Positions 27,541-35,062 of a DNA stretch of 64,000 nt are shown one piece after another (positions within the stretch are counted from its first letter, which is position 1; the number at the start of each line of letters is the position of its first letter). The notes under the pieces were generated by a model, which made no database searches, was not told the origin of the DNA, and worked only from the letters and a program-made list of their open reading frames with translations. This stretch comes from Thauera sp. K11 (GTDB taxonomy: Bacteria; Pseudomonadota; Gammaproteobacteria; Burkholderiales; Rhodocyclaceae). The stretch is from the NCBI RefSeq assembly GCF_002354895.1, contig NZ_CP023439.1:4712001-4776000 (forward strand). Reading direction: 5' to 3'. The position numbers were made by a program, and so were the translations under genes.

Positions 27541-28233
27541 ATGAAACGTTACTTTGGCCTTGTTATTGCCATTGCCGCCTTGCTGCTCGGGGGGTGCGCC
27601 GGCACGCCGCAGCGAGAGGTAAGCCTTGCCCAGGAAGTGCTGGGGCCGAAAACAGGGAGAGTGGGTGTGGCAATGACGCCGTTGCCCAAGGCGGACACCC
27701 AGTTTCCCGGAGCCTATTGCCTGTTGTGTCTGGCCGCTGCGTCGCTGGCCAATTCGACGCTGACTTCTCACGTGCAGACGCTTCCAACCGAGGATGTGTC
27801 CAGGCTGAAGGGCGAGATTGCCGGCCTGATCACGGGGAAGGGCATGAAGGCGCATGTGATCGAGGAGAGTATCGACCTCGATGCGTTGCCCGAATTCGGT
27901 ACCAAGGGGCCGGATATCGCACTGAAGGATTTTTCCTCACTGCGCAGGAAATACGACATCGACAAGCTCGTTGTGATTTCCATCCATAGGCTTGGTGTCG
28001 TGCGCTCGTATTCCGCATATTTTCCGACGAGCGACCCGCACGGCGCAATTGGCGGCCTTGGCTACATGATCGATCTCGCCAGCAACCGCTACGAGTGGTA
28101 TCAGCCCATGGGCGTCACAAAGAGTGTGGACGGTGAATGGGATGAGCCGCCGAAATTTCCCGGCGTGACGAATGCGTATTTCCAGGCGGTGGAGGCCGGC
28201 AGGGATATGCTTCTCAAGCCCTTCAGCAATTGA
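27541..28233 (+). CDS. Hypothetical lipoprotein
   Basis: The 230-residue product has a lipoprotein signal: MKRYFGLVIAIAALLLGGC, with the lipobox Cys at residue 19. The ATG is chosen because it gives this signal and has GGGAGTTATCA upstream. The mature part includes a central hydrophobic segment (YCLLCLAAASLAN) and a C-terminal domain with YDIDKLVVISIHRLGVVRSY. I recognise no family. The next gene begins at or just after its stop, so the two may be one envelope-associated operon at the edge of the CDI island. Confidence 0.7.
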   Translation: MKRYFGLVIAIAALLLGGCAGTPQREVSLAQEVLGPKTGRVGVAMTPLPKADTQFPGAYCLLCLAAASLANSTLTSHVQTLPTEDVSRLKGEIAGLITGKGMKAHVIEESIDLDALPEFGTKGPDIALKDFSSLRRKYDIDKLVVISIHRLGVVRSYSAYFPTSDPHGAIGGLGYMIDLASNRYEWYQPMGVTKSVDGEWDEPPKFPGVTNAYFQAVEAGRDMLLKPFSN

Positions 28234-28280
28234 TCGACCGGGTCCGCTCCATGTGCGCAGGCCCGAACTGGATTGCCATC

Positions 28281-29225
28281 ATGATGAATGCAGGACGAGC
28301 CGGCCTGGCCGCATTGTTTGCTGGCCTGCTCGCAATACCGGGGGCTGCTGTGCGGGCCGATGAGGGCGAGGCGCCGCTTCCGGCGGAAACGGTACAGGCG
28401 TCCGAAGCGCCGCTGTGGTCTCTGCGCGTGCCGGCGGACGGGGCGGTGGCCTACCGGGGGATAGCCAGCTTCGATGGGGTTGGCGCCGAGGTCGGCAACG
28501 TGCCTTATCCCGCTCCGAATGCAGCCGTCCTGCTGGTGGCATTGATCACACACGGCATCGTGATCGAATCATCCAGGAGTCGCCAGCGCAGCGCGCGTGA
28601 AGAGGCTGCCGACGCAATTTTGCAGCCTTACCGGGCAGTGCTGGAGGGTTACCGGTACGACGAATTGATGCGGCTCGGTATCGGGAAGATGGCGATCGCC
28701 GGTGGAAAGCAGTGCGTGGCGCCGGCCGATGGGCATCCGGAGGGTACCTGGCTGGTCGACAGCATGCCGGTCTTTTCACTGACGCAGGATCAACGGGCGC
28801 TGGTGCTGGACAACGCCATCGCGGTCCATGCGCCCGGCGTTCCGGCGGAGTCCGGCTACAGGAACGTTGTCAGGGCGGTGTCGCAGGCGATGGCCGGAGA
28901 TGATCCCGTGTCGTTCTGGACCATGGACGAAGGCCGGCGTCTCAAGGAGGTGAGCGCGGCTTTGCTGGCGGAATCCCTCGATGCGGCGCTGGACGACATG
29001 CGTGTGCGGCCGCAGGCGGACGAGGTGCCATATAAAACCTTCCGCTATCGCGAAGGCGGTGTGGACAAGGTCGAGCGTGCCCAACCGGTCGGCGAGTATT
29101 GCCAGCGGGTCGTGATGCGAACCTTGCGCGGCGGCCTCATGATCGTCCCGGCCGGGCCAGGTGCCTCCGGCGCCGAGGCCGAACAAGGCTGCCAGAGGGC
29201 AAGCTTCTCCGTAGCGGCGCAGTAG
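28281..29225 (+). CDS. Hypothetical exported protein
   Basis: The product is about 314 residues with a clear signal peptide (NAGRAGLAALFAGLLAIPGAAVRA, cleaved near ADE). The frame is open upstream to a TTG overlapping the previous stop at 28230 and an ATG at 28251. The start given is the one placing the signal at the N-terminus, but no strong ribosome-binding site decides it. A second hydrophobic segment (NAAVLLVALITHGIVIE) lies near residue 80. No domain is recognised. It follows the lipoprotein gene and probably shares its transcript. Confidence 0.6.
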   Translation: MMNAGRAGLAALFAGLLAIPGAAVRADEGEAPLPAETVQASEAPLWSLRVPADGAVAYRGIASFDGVGAEVGNVPYPAPNAAVLLVALITHGIVIESSRSRQRSAREEAADAILQPYRAVLEGYRYDELMRLGIGKMAIAGGKQCVAPADGHPEGTWLVDSMPVFSLTQDQRALVLDNAIAVHAPGVPAESGYRNVVRAVSQAMAGDDPVSFWTMDEGRRLKEVSAALLAESLDAALDDMRVRPQADEVPYKTFRYREGGVDKVERAQPVGEYCQRVVMRTLRGGLMIVPAGPGASGAEAEQGCQRASFSVAAQ

Positions 29226-29835
29226 CCGCCGCCCACTTTGGGGAATGGGCCGCATTGCTCGCTCGCGCGAGCCGGCTTGCCGCGCGCCTGTGATCCTGGC
29301 GCCGGCGCCACTTCCCGGCCATGCAGGTTCGTGCCGCTGGCCGCCGTCCGCAAAGACTTTCTCGAGATCGCCCGTTGCATCATTTCTGGCGGGATTTGCG
29401 AAAGGCATGGCATGCAACACGATCCGAAGTAGTGGGCAGGTTGCATCAACAGACCCGGGAGGCGGCGCTTGGCGGTGCGGGAGAACCGTTTATATACATG
29501 CGGTTGATGCATCCGGGCGATGGTTGCAGCCGCAATCCCCTGAACGGCATGCCGCCTGACGTGCCGCCGGCTGCGCCGCCATGTCGTGCGGGTTTGTTTA
29601 CCAGATATAAATATCTGGTTCGGGTTCAGGAATTGAAAAGGAATTTTCCCATTCGGCGTATTGATGTGAATTGCATTTCTTCAGGGCCGGATTACAGATC
29701 TCTTTGTGGGAACAGGCACTAGGGCGAACGGACTATTTTTCAAAGATCGATTACGCAGGGAGTTTTCACATGCGGACTTTATCGTTGCGGCGCCCCTTCG
29801 TTCGGGTGCGCCACCAACGACCTAAGGAAATAAAC
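29226..29835. other. 610-base intergenic region before the PEP-CTERM genes
   Basis: I see no gene here. GC falls towards 29600-29800. The region contains a 20-base palindrome at 29600 and, just before the first PEP-CTERM gene, CCTAAGGAAATAAAC as a ribosome-binding site. No convincing sigma-70 or sigma-54 promoter could be assigned. Confidence 0.5.
29600..29619. promoter_or_regulatory. Palindromic operator-like site
   Basis: Two perfect 9-base arms, ACCAGATAT and ATATCTGGT, are separated by AA. The size and symmetry fit a dimeric repressor or activator site. It lies 216 bases upstream of the first PEP-CTERM gene in AT-rich surroundings. No regulator is identified. Confidence 0.5.
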
Positions 29836-30723
29836 ATGATTAGAAAATCTCTGCGGATGGGCTTCATTGCCGCTCTGGCTACCGCTGCCTTTGTTCCTTC
29901 TCTGGCCTCCGCCCAGGCGCTGGACTTGTCTCGATATACCCTGACGGCGTCTTTTGCGCTTCCGGGAACGGCATCGGAATCCTCCGCCATCACCTGGAAT
30001 TGGGATAGCGATACGCTCTTCGTCGTGGGCGATGAAGGCGAATACATCACCGAAGTCTCCAGAACGGGTACGGTGATCGGCAGCATGCGCTTGACGGGTT
30101 TCGACGACACCGAGGCGCTGACCTACGTCGGAAACGGCCAGTTCGTCATCGGCGAAGAGCGCATCCAGGACGTCTATCGCCTCACCTACCAGGCTGGCAC
30201 GACCGTTGCCCGCAACAGCCTCGCGTCCGTGTCGCTGGGTGGCACCGTCGGCAACGTGGGCCTGGAGGGCATCTCCTACGATCGCCGCGACGGCTCGTTC
30301 GTGACCGTGAAGGAGAAGAGCCCGCAGGCCGTGCGTGCCGGTGGCATCGACTTCGGTACGGGCACCCATACCCTGGCGGATCTGTTCTCCCCGGCGCTCG
30401 GTGTGTCCGACCTGTCCGACGTGCAGGTGTTGTCGGGCTTCGCGGGTACCGGCTTTGCCGACAACCTGCTGATCTACAGCCAGGAATCGCAGCGCCTGCT
30501 GGAGGTTACCCGCGGCGGCCAGATCGTGAGCACTTTCGATTTCACGTTTATCAGCGGCATCGCCGAGGGTGTGACCATCGCCGGCGACGGCACGATCTTC
30601 ATCACCGATGAATCGCCCTACGTCTATGTGCTCAGCGCTCCGCCCGTCCCCGAGCCTGAAACCTATGCGCTGATGCTTGCCGGCCTGTGCGCCGTCGGCT
30701 TCATTGCGCGCCGTCGTGCCTGA
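29836..30723 (+). CDS. SdiA-regulated-like PEP-CTERM protein
   Basis: The 295-residue product has a signal peptide ending SLASAQA. Its middle part resembles the SdiA-regulated/YjiK beta-propeller family: SSAITWNWDSDTLFVVGDEG, GFDDTEALTYVGNGQFVI, VGLEGISYDRRDGSFVTVKE. The C-terminus has the sorting signal VPEPETYALMLAGLCAVGF followed by ARRRA, recognised by exosortase EpsH/XrtA-type enzymes for cell-surface processing in biofilm-forming Gram-negatives. The start is set by AAGGAAATAAAC before the ATG. No exosortase gene is in the window. The downstream neighbour carries the same tail. Confidence 0.85.
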   Translation: MIRKSLRMGFIAALATAAFVPSLASAQALDLSRYTLTASFALPGTASESSAITWNWDSDTLFVVGDEGEYITEVSRTGTVIGSMRLTGFDDTEALTYVGNGQFVIGEERIQDVYRLTYQAGTTVARNSLASVSLGGTVGNVGLEGISYDRRDGSFVTVKEKSPQAVRAGGIDFGTGTHTLADLFSPALGVSDLSDVQVLSGFAGTGFADNLLIYSQESQRLLEVTRGGQIVSTFDFTFISGIAEGVTIAGDGTIFITDESPYVYVLSAPPVPEPETYALMLAGLCAVGFIARRRA

Positions 30724-30780
30724 TTGTTCATCCCCAGCCGTCTCAATCCATTTTCAACTCCTACCAAAAAGGAATACGCC

Positions 30781-31449
30781 ATGAATCGCCTCAACAAGTA
30801 TCTGATCGCAATCGCCGCCCTCATCGCCGCCGGCAGCGCCTCCGCTGCGCACCCCAGCGGTGTCGTGATCACCGAGTGGATGTACCAGGGCGCCAACGAC
30901 ACCAATCGCGAGTTCATCGAATTCACCAACCTGGGCCCGGTCGCGGTCGATTTCACCGGCTGGAGCTATGACGACGACTCCCGCAACGCCGGTACCTTTC
31001 CGCTGTCCTTCTTCGGCATCGTCGAGTCCGGCGAATCGATCATCATCACCGAGATGAACCCGAATGCGTTCCGTACCGCGTGGGGTCTGGACGCCAGCGT
31101 GAAGGTGTGGGGGCCCTACACCAACAACCTGGGCAATGGCGACGAGATCAACCTGTACGACAACCTGGGAACCCTGGTGGATCGTCTGAAGTATGGCAAC
31201 AACCCGCGTACGCGCGGCATCAGCGGCCACGCCACCAGCGCCGAGGCACTGGGTGCCAACGATGTGTCGCAATGGATCTTCTCGTCGGTGGGCGACAGCG
31301 AAGGTTCCTGGCAATCGACCCTGGGCGACATCGGCAGCCCGGGCCGTACCGCCTTTGCCGCCGCGGTTCCCGAACCCGAAACCTATGCGATGCTGATCGC
31401 CGGCCTTGGCCTGATCGGCGCGCTGTCCCGTCGCCGCGCGCAGCGCTGA
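30781..31449 (+). CDS. Lamin-tail-domain PEP-CTERM protein
   Basis: The 222-residue product has a signal peptide ending AGSASAA. A lamin-tail (LTD) type beta domain follows: VVITEWMYQGANDTNREFIEF, NLGPVAVDFTGWSYDDD and GDEINLYDNLGTLVDRLKYG. The C-terminus reads VPEPETYAMLIAGLGLIGAL then SRRRAQR, a PEP-CTERM sorting signal almost identical to that of the gene upstream. AAAGGAATACGCC precedes the ATG. LTD domains occur in extracellular proteins, often with nucleases; no nuclease domain is present here. Role is probably in the extracellular matrix, inferred. Confidence 0.85.
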   Translation: MNRLNKYLIAIAALIAAGSASAAHPSGVVITEWMYQGANDTNREFIEFTNLGPVAVDFTGWSYDDDSRNAGTFPLSFFGIVESGESIIITEMNPNAFRTAWGLDASVKVWGPYTNNLGNGDEINLYDNLGTLVDRLKYGNNPRTRGISGHATSAEALGANDVSQWIFSSVGDSEGSWQSTLGDIGSPGRTAFAAAVPEPETYAMLIAGLGLIGALSRRRAQR

Positions 31450-31467
31450 CCCGCACTACCCCGCAGG

Positions 31468-31504
31468 ATGGCCGGAAGGGCGTTGCCCTTCCGGCCATTT
31501 TCTT
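31468..31504 (+). terminator. Rho-independent terminator after the PEP-CTERM genes
   Basis: A perfect 14-base inverted repeat (ATGGCCGGAAGGGC and its complement) around a GTT loop is followed by TTTTCTTT. It begins 19 bases after the stop codon. Confidence 0.9.
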
Positions 31505-31683
31505 TGGGCGCACAAACCGGGAGACCGGCGACGCCCTGCCCATCGCATTTCGCTTGAATGCCGCCGGCGCTTGGGTTGAGGCGCTTGCACGCTCGCTGAA
31601 ACACGACAGGTGGATGACTGTGGCATCATCTGTGCCTGACATGCTTTGGCAGTACGGAATTTGCAAGAGCTAGCCAGGTGGAT

Positions 31684-32634
31684 ATGCCGACCGACACATC
31701 TAGTAGTGGCCAACCCGACGAAGCAGTGAGAATCCGAGAGTGGCTCGGCGATGACGCTCTGGCCTATCTGTTGAAGAAGCACGCTGGCGGGGTCAGCGGA
31801 GCAAAAGGGGTGCGTTACGAGGACGTCTTTGCTGTCGTCCAAGTGGCCGAGTCGGCCCGCAGCAAGGGACAGGCATGCAGCGACGTGCGCCTGGAGGCAC
31901 AAGTACCGCTCTGTTTCGTGGATGATCTCTGCGTGACGGACACGGCGGTTCCGCACCGGCGTTACTTCCAGCTCAAGAACAGCCCCGGTGCGAGCTGGTT
32001 CTCCGGTCAGGGATCGCTTGCCTGCGACTGCGTCCAACAGGAGCAACTGTGCCGCCTCAAGGGTGAAACAGGGACAGATCTGGTGATCGTGACGTCCGAT
32101 CGGAAAGCAGCTCAGCGATTGAAGGACACAATGCCTGACGGCCTGAAGGGCTTCACGCGGGTGATGTGGTTTCCGTGGGAGGTATCGCTGCCGCTGCTGT
32201 GCGAGAAATGGATAGCCGAATTCTCGGCCCTTGCCTGGCTGTCGAAGCATGCCGAGCCCACGTTCCACGACGTCGTCGAGGTACTTGGCGTTCTATGCGG
32301 GGCCTGGATCAGGCATGGCGGGTCCGTCACGGCTCATCAGGTGTTCGAGGCGGCACGGAGTAGCTCGCCCACCCTCATCCGGCCTTTGGTGCCGGACGAT
32401 GAAGCGGTCCATGCGCTGCGGGATGACTTCAAAGTCGCGATAGCCGGGGTCGAGAATTTTTCTTATAGTGTCGTGAAGGGGTTTTTTGCCTGGGAAATGC
32501 GGCATGCAAACGGGACGATGACCTCCGGCGTGCTGTCTCATGATTGCTTTTCCGATCAGTTCAAAGCCCTGCAGTCGCGCGTGGTCAAGTTGGCCCCCTT
32601 AACGTTCGAGTCGATGGAGGATCAGTTGCTATGA
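31684..32634 (+). CDS. Cap4/DUF4297-like nuclease-domain protein (candidate defence effector)
   Basis: The product has 316 residues. The first 120 follow the pattern of the Cap4/DUF4297 dsDNA endonuclease domain: GVRYEDVFAVVQVAESA (E46), VPLCFVDDLCV (D80/D81) and a YFQLKNS strand giving Q96-x-K98, the QxK variant of the PD-(D/E)XK motif. The remaining 200 residues are helical and unrecognised. The start is the ATG behind CCAGGTGG; a GTG two codons upstream is weaker. It overlaps the next gene by ATGA, so both are made together. The family name rests on motif reading only; related domains act in CBASS and ABC-3C-like anti-phage systems. Confidence 0.55.
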   Translation: MPTDTSSSGQPDEAVRIREWLGDDALAYLLKKHAGGVSGAKGVRYEDVFAVVQVAESARSKGQACSDVRLEAQVPLCFVDDLCVTDTAVPHRRYFQLKNSPGASWFSGQGSLACDCVQQEQLCRLKGETGTDLVIVTSDRKAAQRLKDTMPDGLKGFTRVMWFPWEVSLPLLCEKWIAEFSALAWLSKHAEPTFHDVVEVLGVLCGAWIRHGGSVTAHQVFEAARSSSPTLIRPLVPDDEAVHALRDDFKVAIAGVENFSYSVVKGFFAWEMRHANGTMTSGVLSHDCFSDQFKALQSRVVKLAPLTFESMEDQLL

Positions 32635-33329
32635 GGGAGTACACCCCCTTTGCAACCAGCAAAGACCGCACGTCCTTGTCGATCCTGGCTGACGAGCGCA
32701 CCTCGCCGGTCGAATACCAGGCGGCGCTTCGGGGCCTTGGCTGCAGCTTGGCCGATTCGCTGCTCGTCGAAGTCGGCAACGATCTTCCAAATCGCCTGTG
32801 CATCGTCTGCACCGTTGAGGATGCCGATTCCCTGGGCGCGGGGATCATCACCCGGCTCGAGGAAAAGGGGCTGGGTGATCGCATTCGCATCGTTTGTTTC
32901 TGGAACGACCGCATCGACCTGGAAGAGATGTCTCTTGCTCCCATCCTCAAGGAGTACCGGGAGCCCTGCAACGTCGAAGACTCTGCGCTGATCGTCGTCA
33001 AGTCGATCATCTCCAGCGCCTGCGTGGTCCGGACCAACCTCGCCAACCTGGTTGCGAGGGCGATGCCGAAGCGCATCTTCGTCGTCGCCCCGGTCATGTT
33101 CAAGGGTGCGGACGATAGCCTGCGCCGCGATTTCGATCCGGCTGTCTCCAGCCGCTTCGAGTACATCACGCTCGCCATCGATGACGAGAAGCGAGACGGC
33201 AAGTGGATCGTGCCGGGCGTGGGGGGTGATATCTACACGCGCCTGGGCTATGGCGGTGCGCACCAGAAGAACTTGCATGTGCCGGCGCTGGTGAAAGCGC
33301 GGCGCCAGCGCGCAGCGCTGACTGCGTAG
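32631..33329 (+). CDS. Phosphoribosyltransferase-like protein, degenerate PRPP loop
   Basis: The 232-residue protein resembles type I phosphoribosyltransferases in layout. An alpha/beta core has CIVCTVEDADSLGAGIITRLEEK, then IRIVCFWNDRI, and ALIVVKSIISSACVVRTNLANL at 119-140 where the PRPP-binding loop belongs. PKRIFVVAPVMFKGADDSLRRDF follows. The acidic pair of a normal PRPP loop is replaced by Val-Lys, so catalysis is doubtful and it may be a sensor or toxin-like fold. The overlapping start ties it to the nuclease-like gene; together they look like a compact two-gene defence unit. PRTase folds do occur in anti-phage systems, but I know of no exact match to this pair. Confidence 0.5.
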   Translation: MREYTPFATSKDRTSLSILADERTSPVEYQAALRGLGCSLADSLLVEVGNDLPNRLCIVCTVEDADSLGAGIITRLEEKGLGDRIRIVCFWNDRIDLEEMSLAPILKEYREPCNVEDSALIVVKSIISSACVVRTNLANLVARAMPKRIFVVAPVMFKGADDSLRRDFDPAVSSRFEYITLAIDDEKRDGKWIVPGVGGDIYTRLGYGGAHQKNLHVPALVKARRQRAALTA

Positions 33330-33469
33330 CAACATCACTCGCACCGGACCGGACGGACTCCCGCCCTTTCTCCGGTCAATGCTGCGGTCGCCGGTGCGTT
33401 ACCGCCCTGAGCAGGACGCGAAGCCGCGTCGCGCCGGGGCGGATGGCATTCTGCCCGGAGCCCTGCCCG

Positions 33470-34396
33470 TCAGCGTCGTGCCGGCTGGTTCGCCAGCCAC
33501 GCTTCGTAGCCGCCCTTGAGCGGACGCACGGAAAGATAACCTGCGTCCAGCAGGCGCCTTGCCGCTTCGATCGCGGTGGCATCGCCGGGGCAGGCGCACA
33601 TCGTGACGATCGGCCGTTCCCTGGGCCAGTTGCCGACCGCTTCGGACAGGCGGTCCAGTTCCGCGGCGGTCGCGCCTGCGATGTGCCCCGTCCGGGCCAC
33701 GATCGTGGGGCCGCGCAGGTCGAGGAAGAGGGGGGTTTGTTCCGCCTGCATCGCCGCGAGAAGTTCCGCCGGGGTGATGTGCGGCAGCCCGGCCAGGGAG
33801 CGGAAGCGGTATTTCTGCCAGAGTTTCCAGCACAGCCAGATCGCCAGTATCGCCACCACGACCATTGCCGCCGTGCTCATGTGGCGGTCGAGATAGGCGA
33901 TGGCGGTCTGCACTTCGTACCGCAGCAGCCATCCGGCCCACAGGGTCAGCCCCGCCCACAGGGCCGCGCCGATCCCGGCCGCGACCACGAAGCCGGCCAG
34001 GTTCATGCGCAGCGCGCCGGCGATCGGGGGCGCGACCGTCGAGAATCCCGGAATGAACTTGGCCACGACCAGGGAGGCCAGGCCCCAGCGCACGAAGCGC
34101 GCCTCGGTCTGGGTCACGCAGGAGCCGGGGTTGATCGACAGCTTGCACAGTCCCGACAGCACCTTGTAGCCGAAGGCGCGTCCGGCGAGATACCACAGCC
34201 AGTCGGCGAACACGGAGGCGACGACGGCTGCGGCCAGCAGCTCCGCCATCTGCCCGGTGCCGGCCATCAGGCTGCCCGCGAGCAGCAGGGTGGGCATGAC
34301 GGGCACGGGCAGCCCGACCTGTTGCATCAGCACGTTCACGAACACGACCCAGACCGCGTCGCGCTGCAGGGATTCGGTGATCTGGGAGAGGTCCAT
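33470..34396 (-). CDS. DedA-family membrane protein fused to a rhodanese domain
   Basis: The 308-residue protein has a DedA/VTT domain over about residues 1-200: MQQVGLPVPVMPTLLLAGSL, a re-entrant FADWLWYLAGRAFGY and the FIPGFSTVAPPIAGALRMN motif with its essential Arg/Pro. After a last membrane helix (VVVAILAIWLCWKLW) comes a rhodanese domain with LFLDLRGP and MCACPGDATAIEAA, a CxCP form of the rhodanese active loop. DedA proteins move lipids such as undecaprenyl or polyprenyl phosphate; the rhodanese part would bind sulfur or a persulfide in the cytoplasm. The combination recurs in some proteobacteria. It lies next to, and on the same strand as, cadR. Confidence 0.85.
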   Translation of the reverse strand: MDLSQITESLQRDAVWVVFVNVLMQQVGLPVPVMPTLLLAGSLMAGTGQMAELLAAAVVASVFADWLWYLAGRAFGYKVLSGLCKLSINPGSCVTQTEARFVRWGLASLVVAKFIPGFSTVAPPIAGALRMNLAGFVVAAGIGAALWAGLTLWAGWLLRYEVQTAIAYLDRHMSTAAMVVVAILAIWLCWKLWQKYRFRSLAGLPHITPAELLAAMQAEQTPLFLDLRGPTIVARTGHIAGATAAELDRLSEAVGNWPRERPIVTMCACPGDATAIEAARRLLDAGYLSVRPLKGGYEAWLANQPARR

Positions 34397-34493
34397 CGGT
34401 GTCGTTCCGGGTTGTGGTCAGTGCTTGATCCGAGGCGCGATCATGCCATTCCTTGCCGGCCCGGCGGCACTGCCGGCCGCGTCGCCACGTGCT

Positions 34494-34949
34494 TCATTTG
34501 CCCGCATGCACCGAGCGCAGATGGCCCGCCGGCTTCTCGGCGGCCGGGGCTTCCTTCGAGGCGTCCGACAGGCCGGAGAGGATGCCGCACTGGTCCGCCG
34601 GGCGGATCTCGCCGCAGCGCCGGCGCAGTTCCCTGAGGTGCTTTTCGAGGAGGCGCAGTTCGCGGATGCGGCGGGAGACGTGCCCGATGTGTTCGTCGAG
34701 CAGGTGGTTCACCTCGCCGCAGTCGTCGTCGGGGGCATCCTTGAACCTGAGCAGCGTGCGGATCTCGTCCAGCGACATGTCGAGGCTGCGGCAGTAGCGG
34801 ATGAACTGCAGCCGTTCCAGGTGCCGTTCCTCGTAGACGCGGAAGTTGCCCTGGGACCGGGCCGGTTCGGGGAGCAGTCCCTCGCGTTCGTAGTAGCGGA
34901 TGGTCTCGACCGGCGTGGAGGTGGCGGCAGCCAGTTCGCCTATCTTCAT
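34494..34949 (-). CDS. cadR: CadR-type MerR family regulator
   Basis: The 151-residue protein has the MerR N-terminal winged helix (MKIGELAAATSTPVETIRYYEREGLLP) and a long dimerisation helix. Metal-binding Cys residues sit at 77 (DDDCGEVN), 112 (RRCGEI) and 121 (DQCGIL), the Cd(II)/Pb(II)/Zn(II)-sensing arrangement of CadR/PbrR. It is transcribed divergently from the metal ATPase gene, with a MerR-type promoter between them. It should repress and, on metal binding, activate that promoter by unwinding its long spacer. The C-terminal tail (GHLRSVHAGK) lacks the His-rich stretch of Pseudomonas CadR. Confidence 0.9.
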   Translation of the reverse strand: MKIGELAAATSTPVETIRYYEREGLLPEPARSQGNFRVYEERHLERLQFIRYCRSLDMSLDEIRTLLRFKDAPDDDCGEVNHLLDEHIGHVSRRIRELRLLEKHLRELRRRCGEIRPADQCGILSGLSDASKEAPAAEKPAGHLRSVHAGK

Positions 34950-34989
34950 CGGGTTCTCCGTCGTCCGGCGGTTGCGGGTCCGGGCAGGG

Positions 34990-35020
34990 TTGACTCTGTA
35001 GCGGCTACGGGATTTTAAAT
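34990..35020 (+). promoter_or_regulatory. MerR-type promoter/operator for cadA
   Basis: TTGACT at 34990-34995 and TTAAAT at 35015-35020 are separated by 19 bases, the overlong spacer typical of MerR-controlled promoters. The dyad CTGTAGC/GGCTACGG fills the spacer, where CadR would bind. It lies 43 bases before the ATPase ATG and 41 bases from cadR. Confidence 0.8.
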
Positions 35021-35062
35021 GATCGCGAAGGGCCGCCGGGCCCGCCGTTGCCAGAGGCCGAC

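Noticed and set aside
31645..31680. TTGGCAG with TTTGCA before the nuclease-like gene as a sigma-54 promoter
   Set aside because: The distance between the GG and GC elements is 13 bases instead of the required 10.
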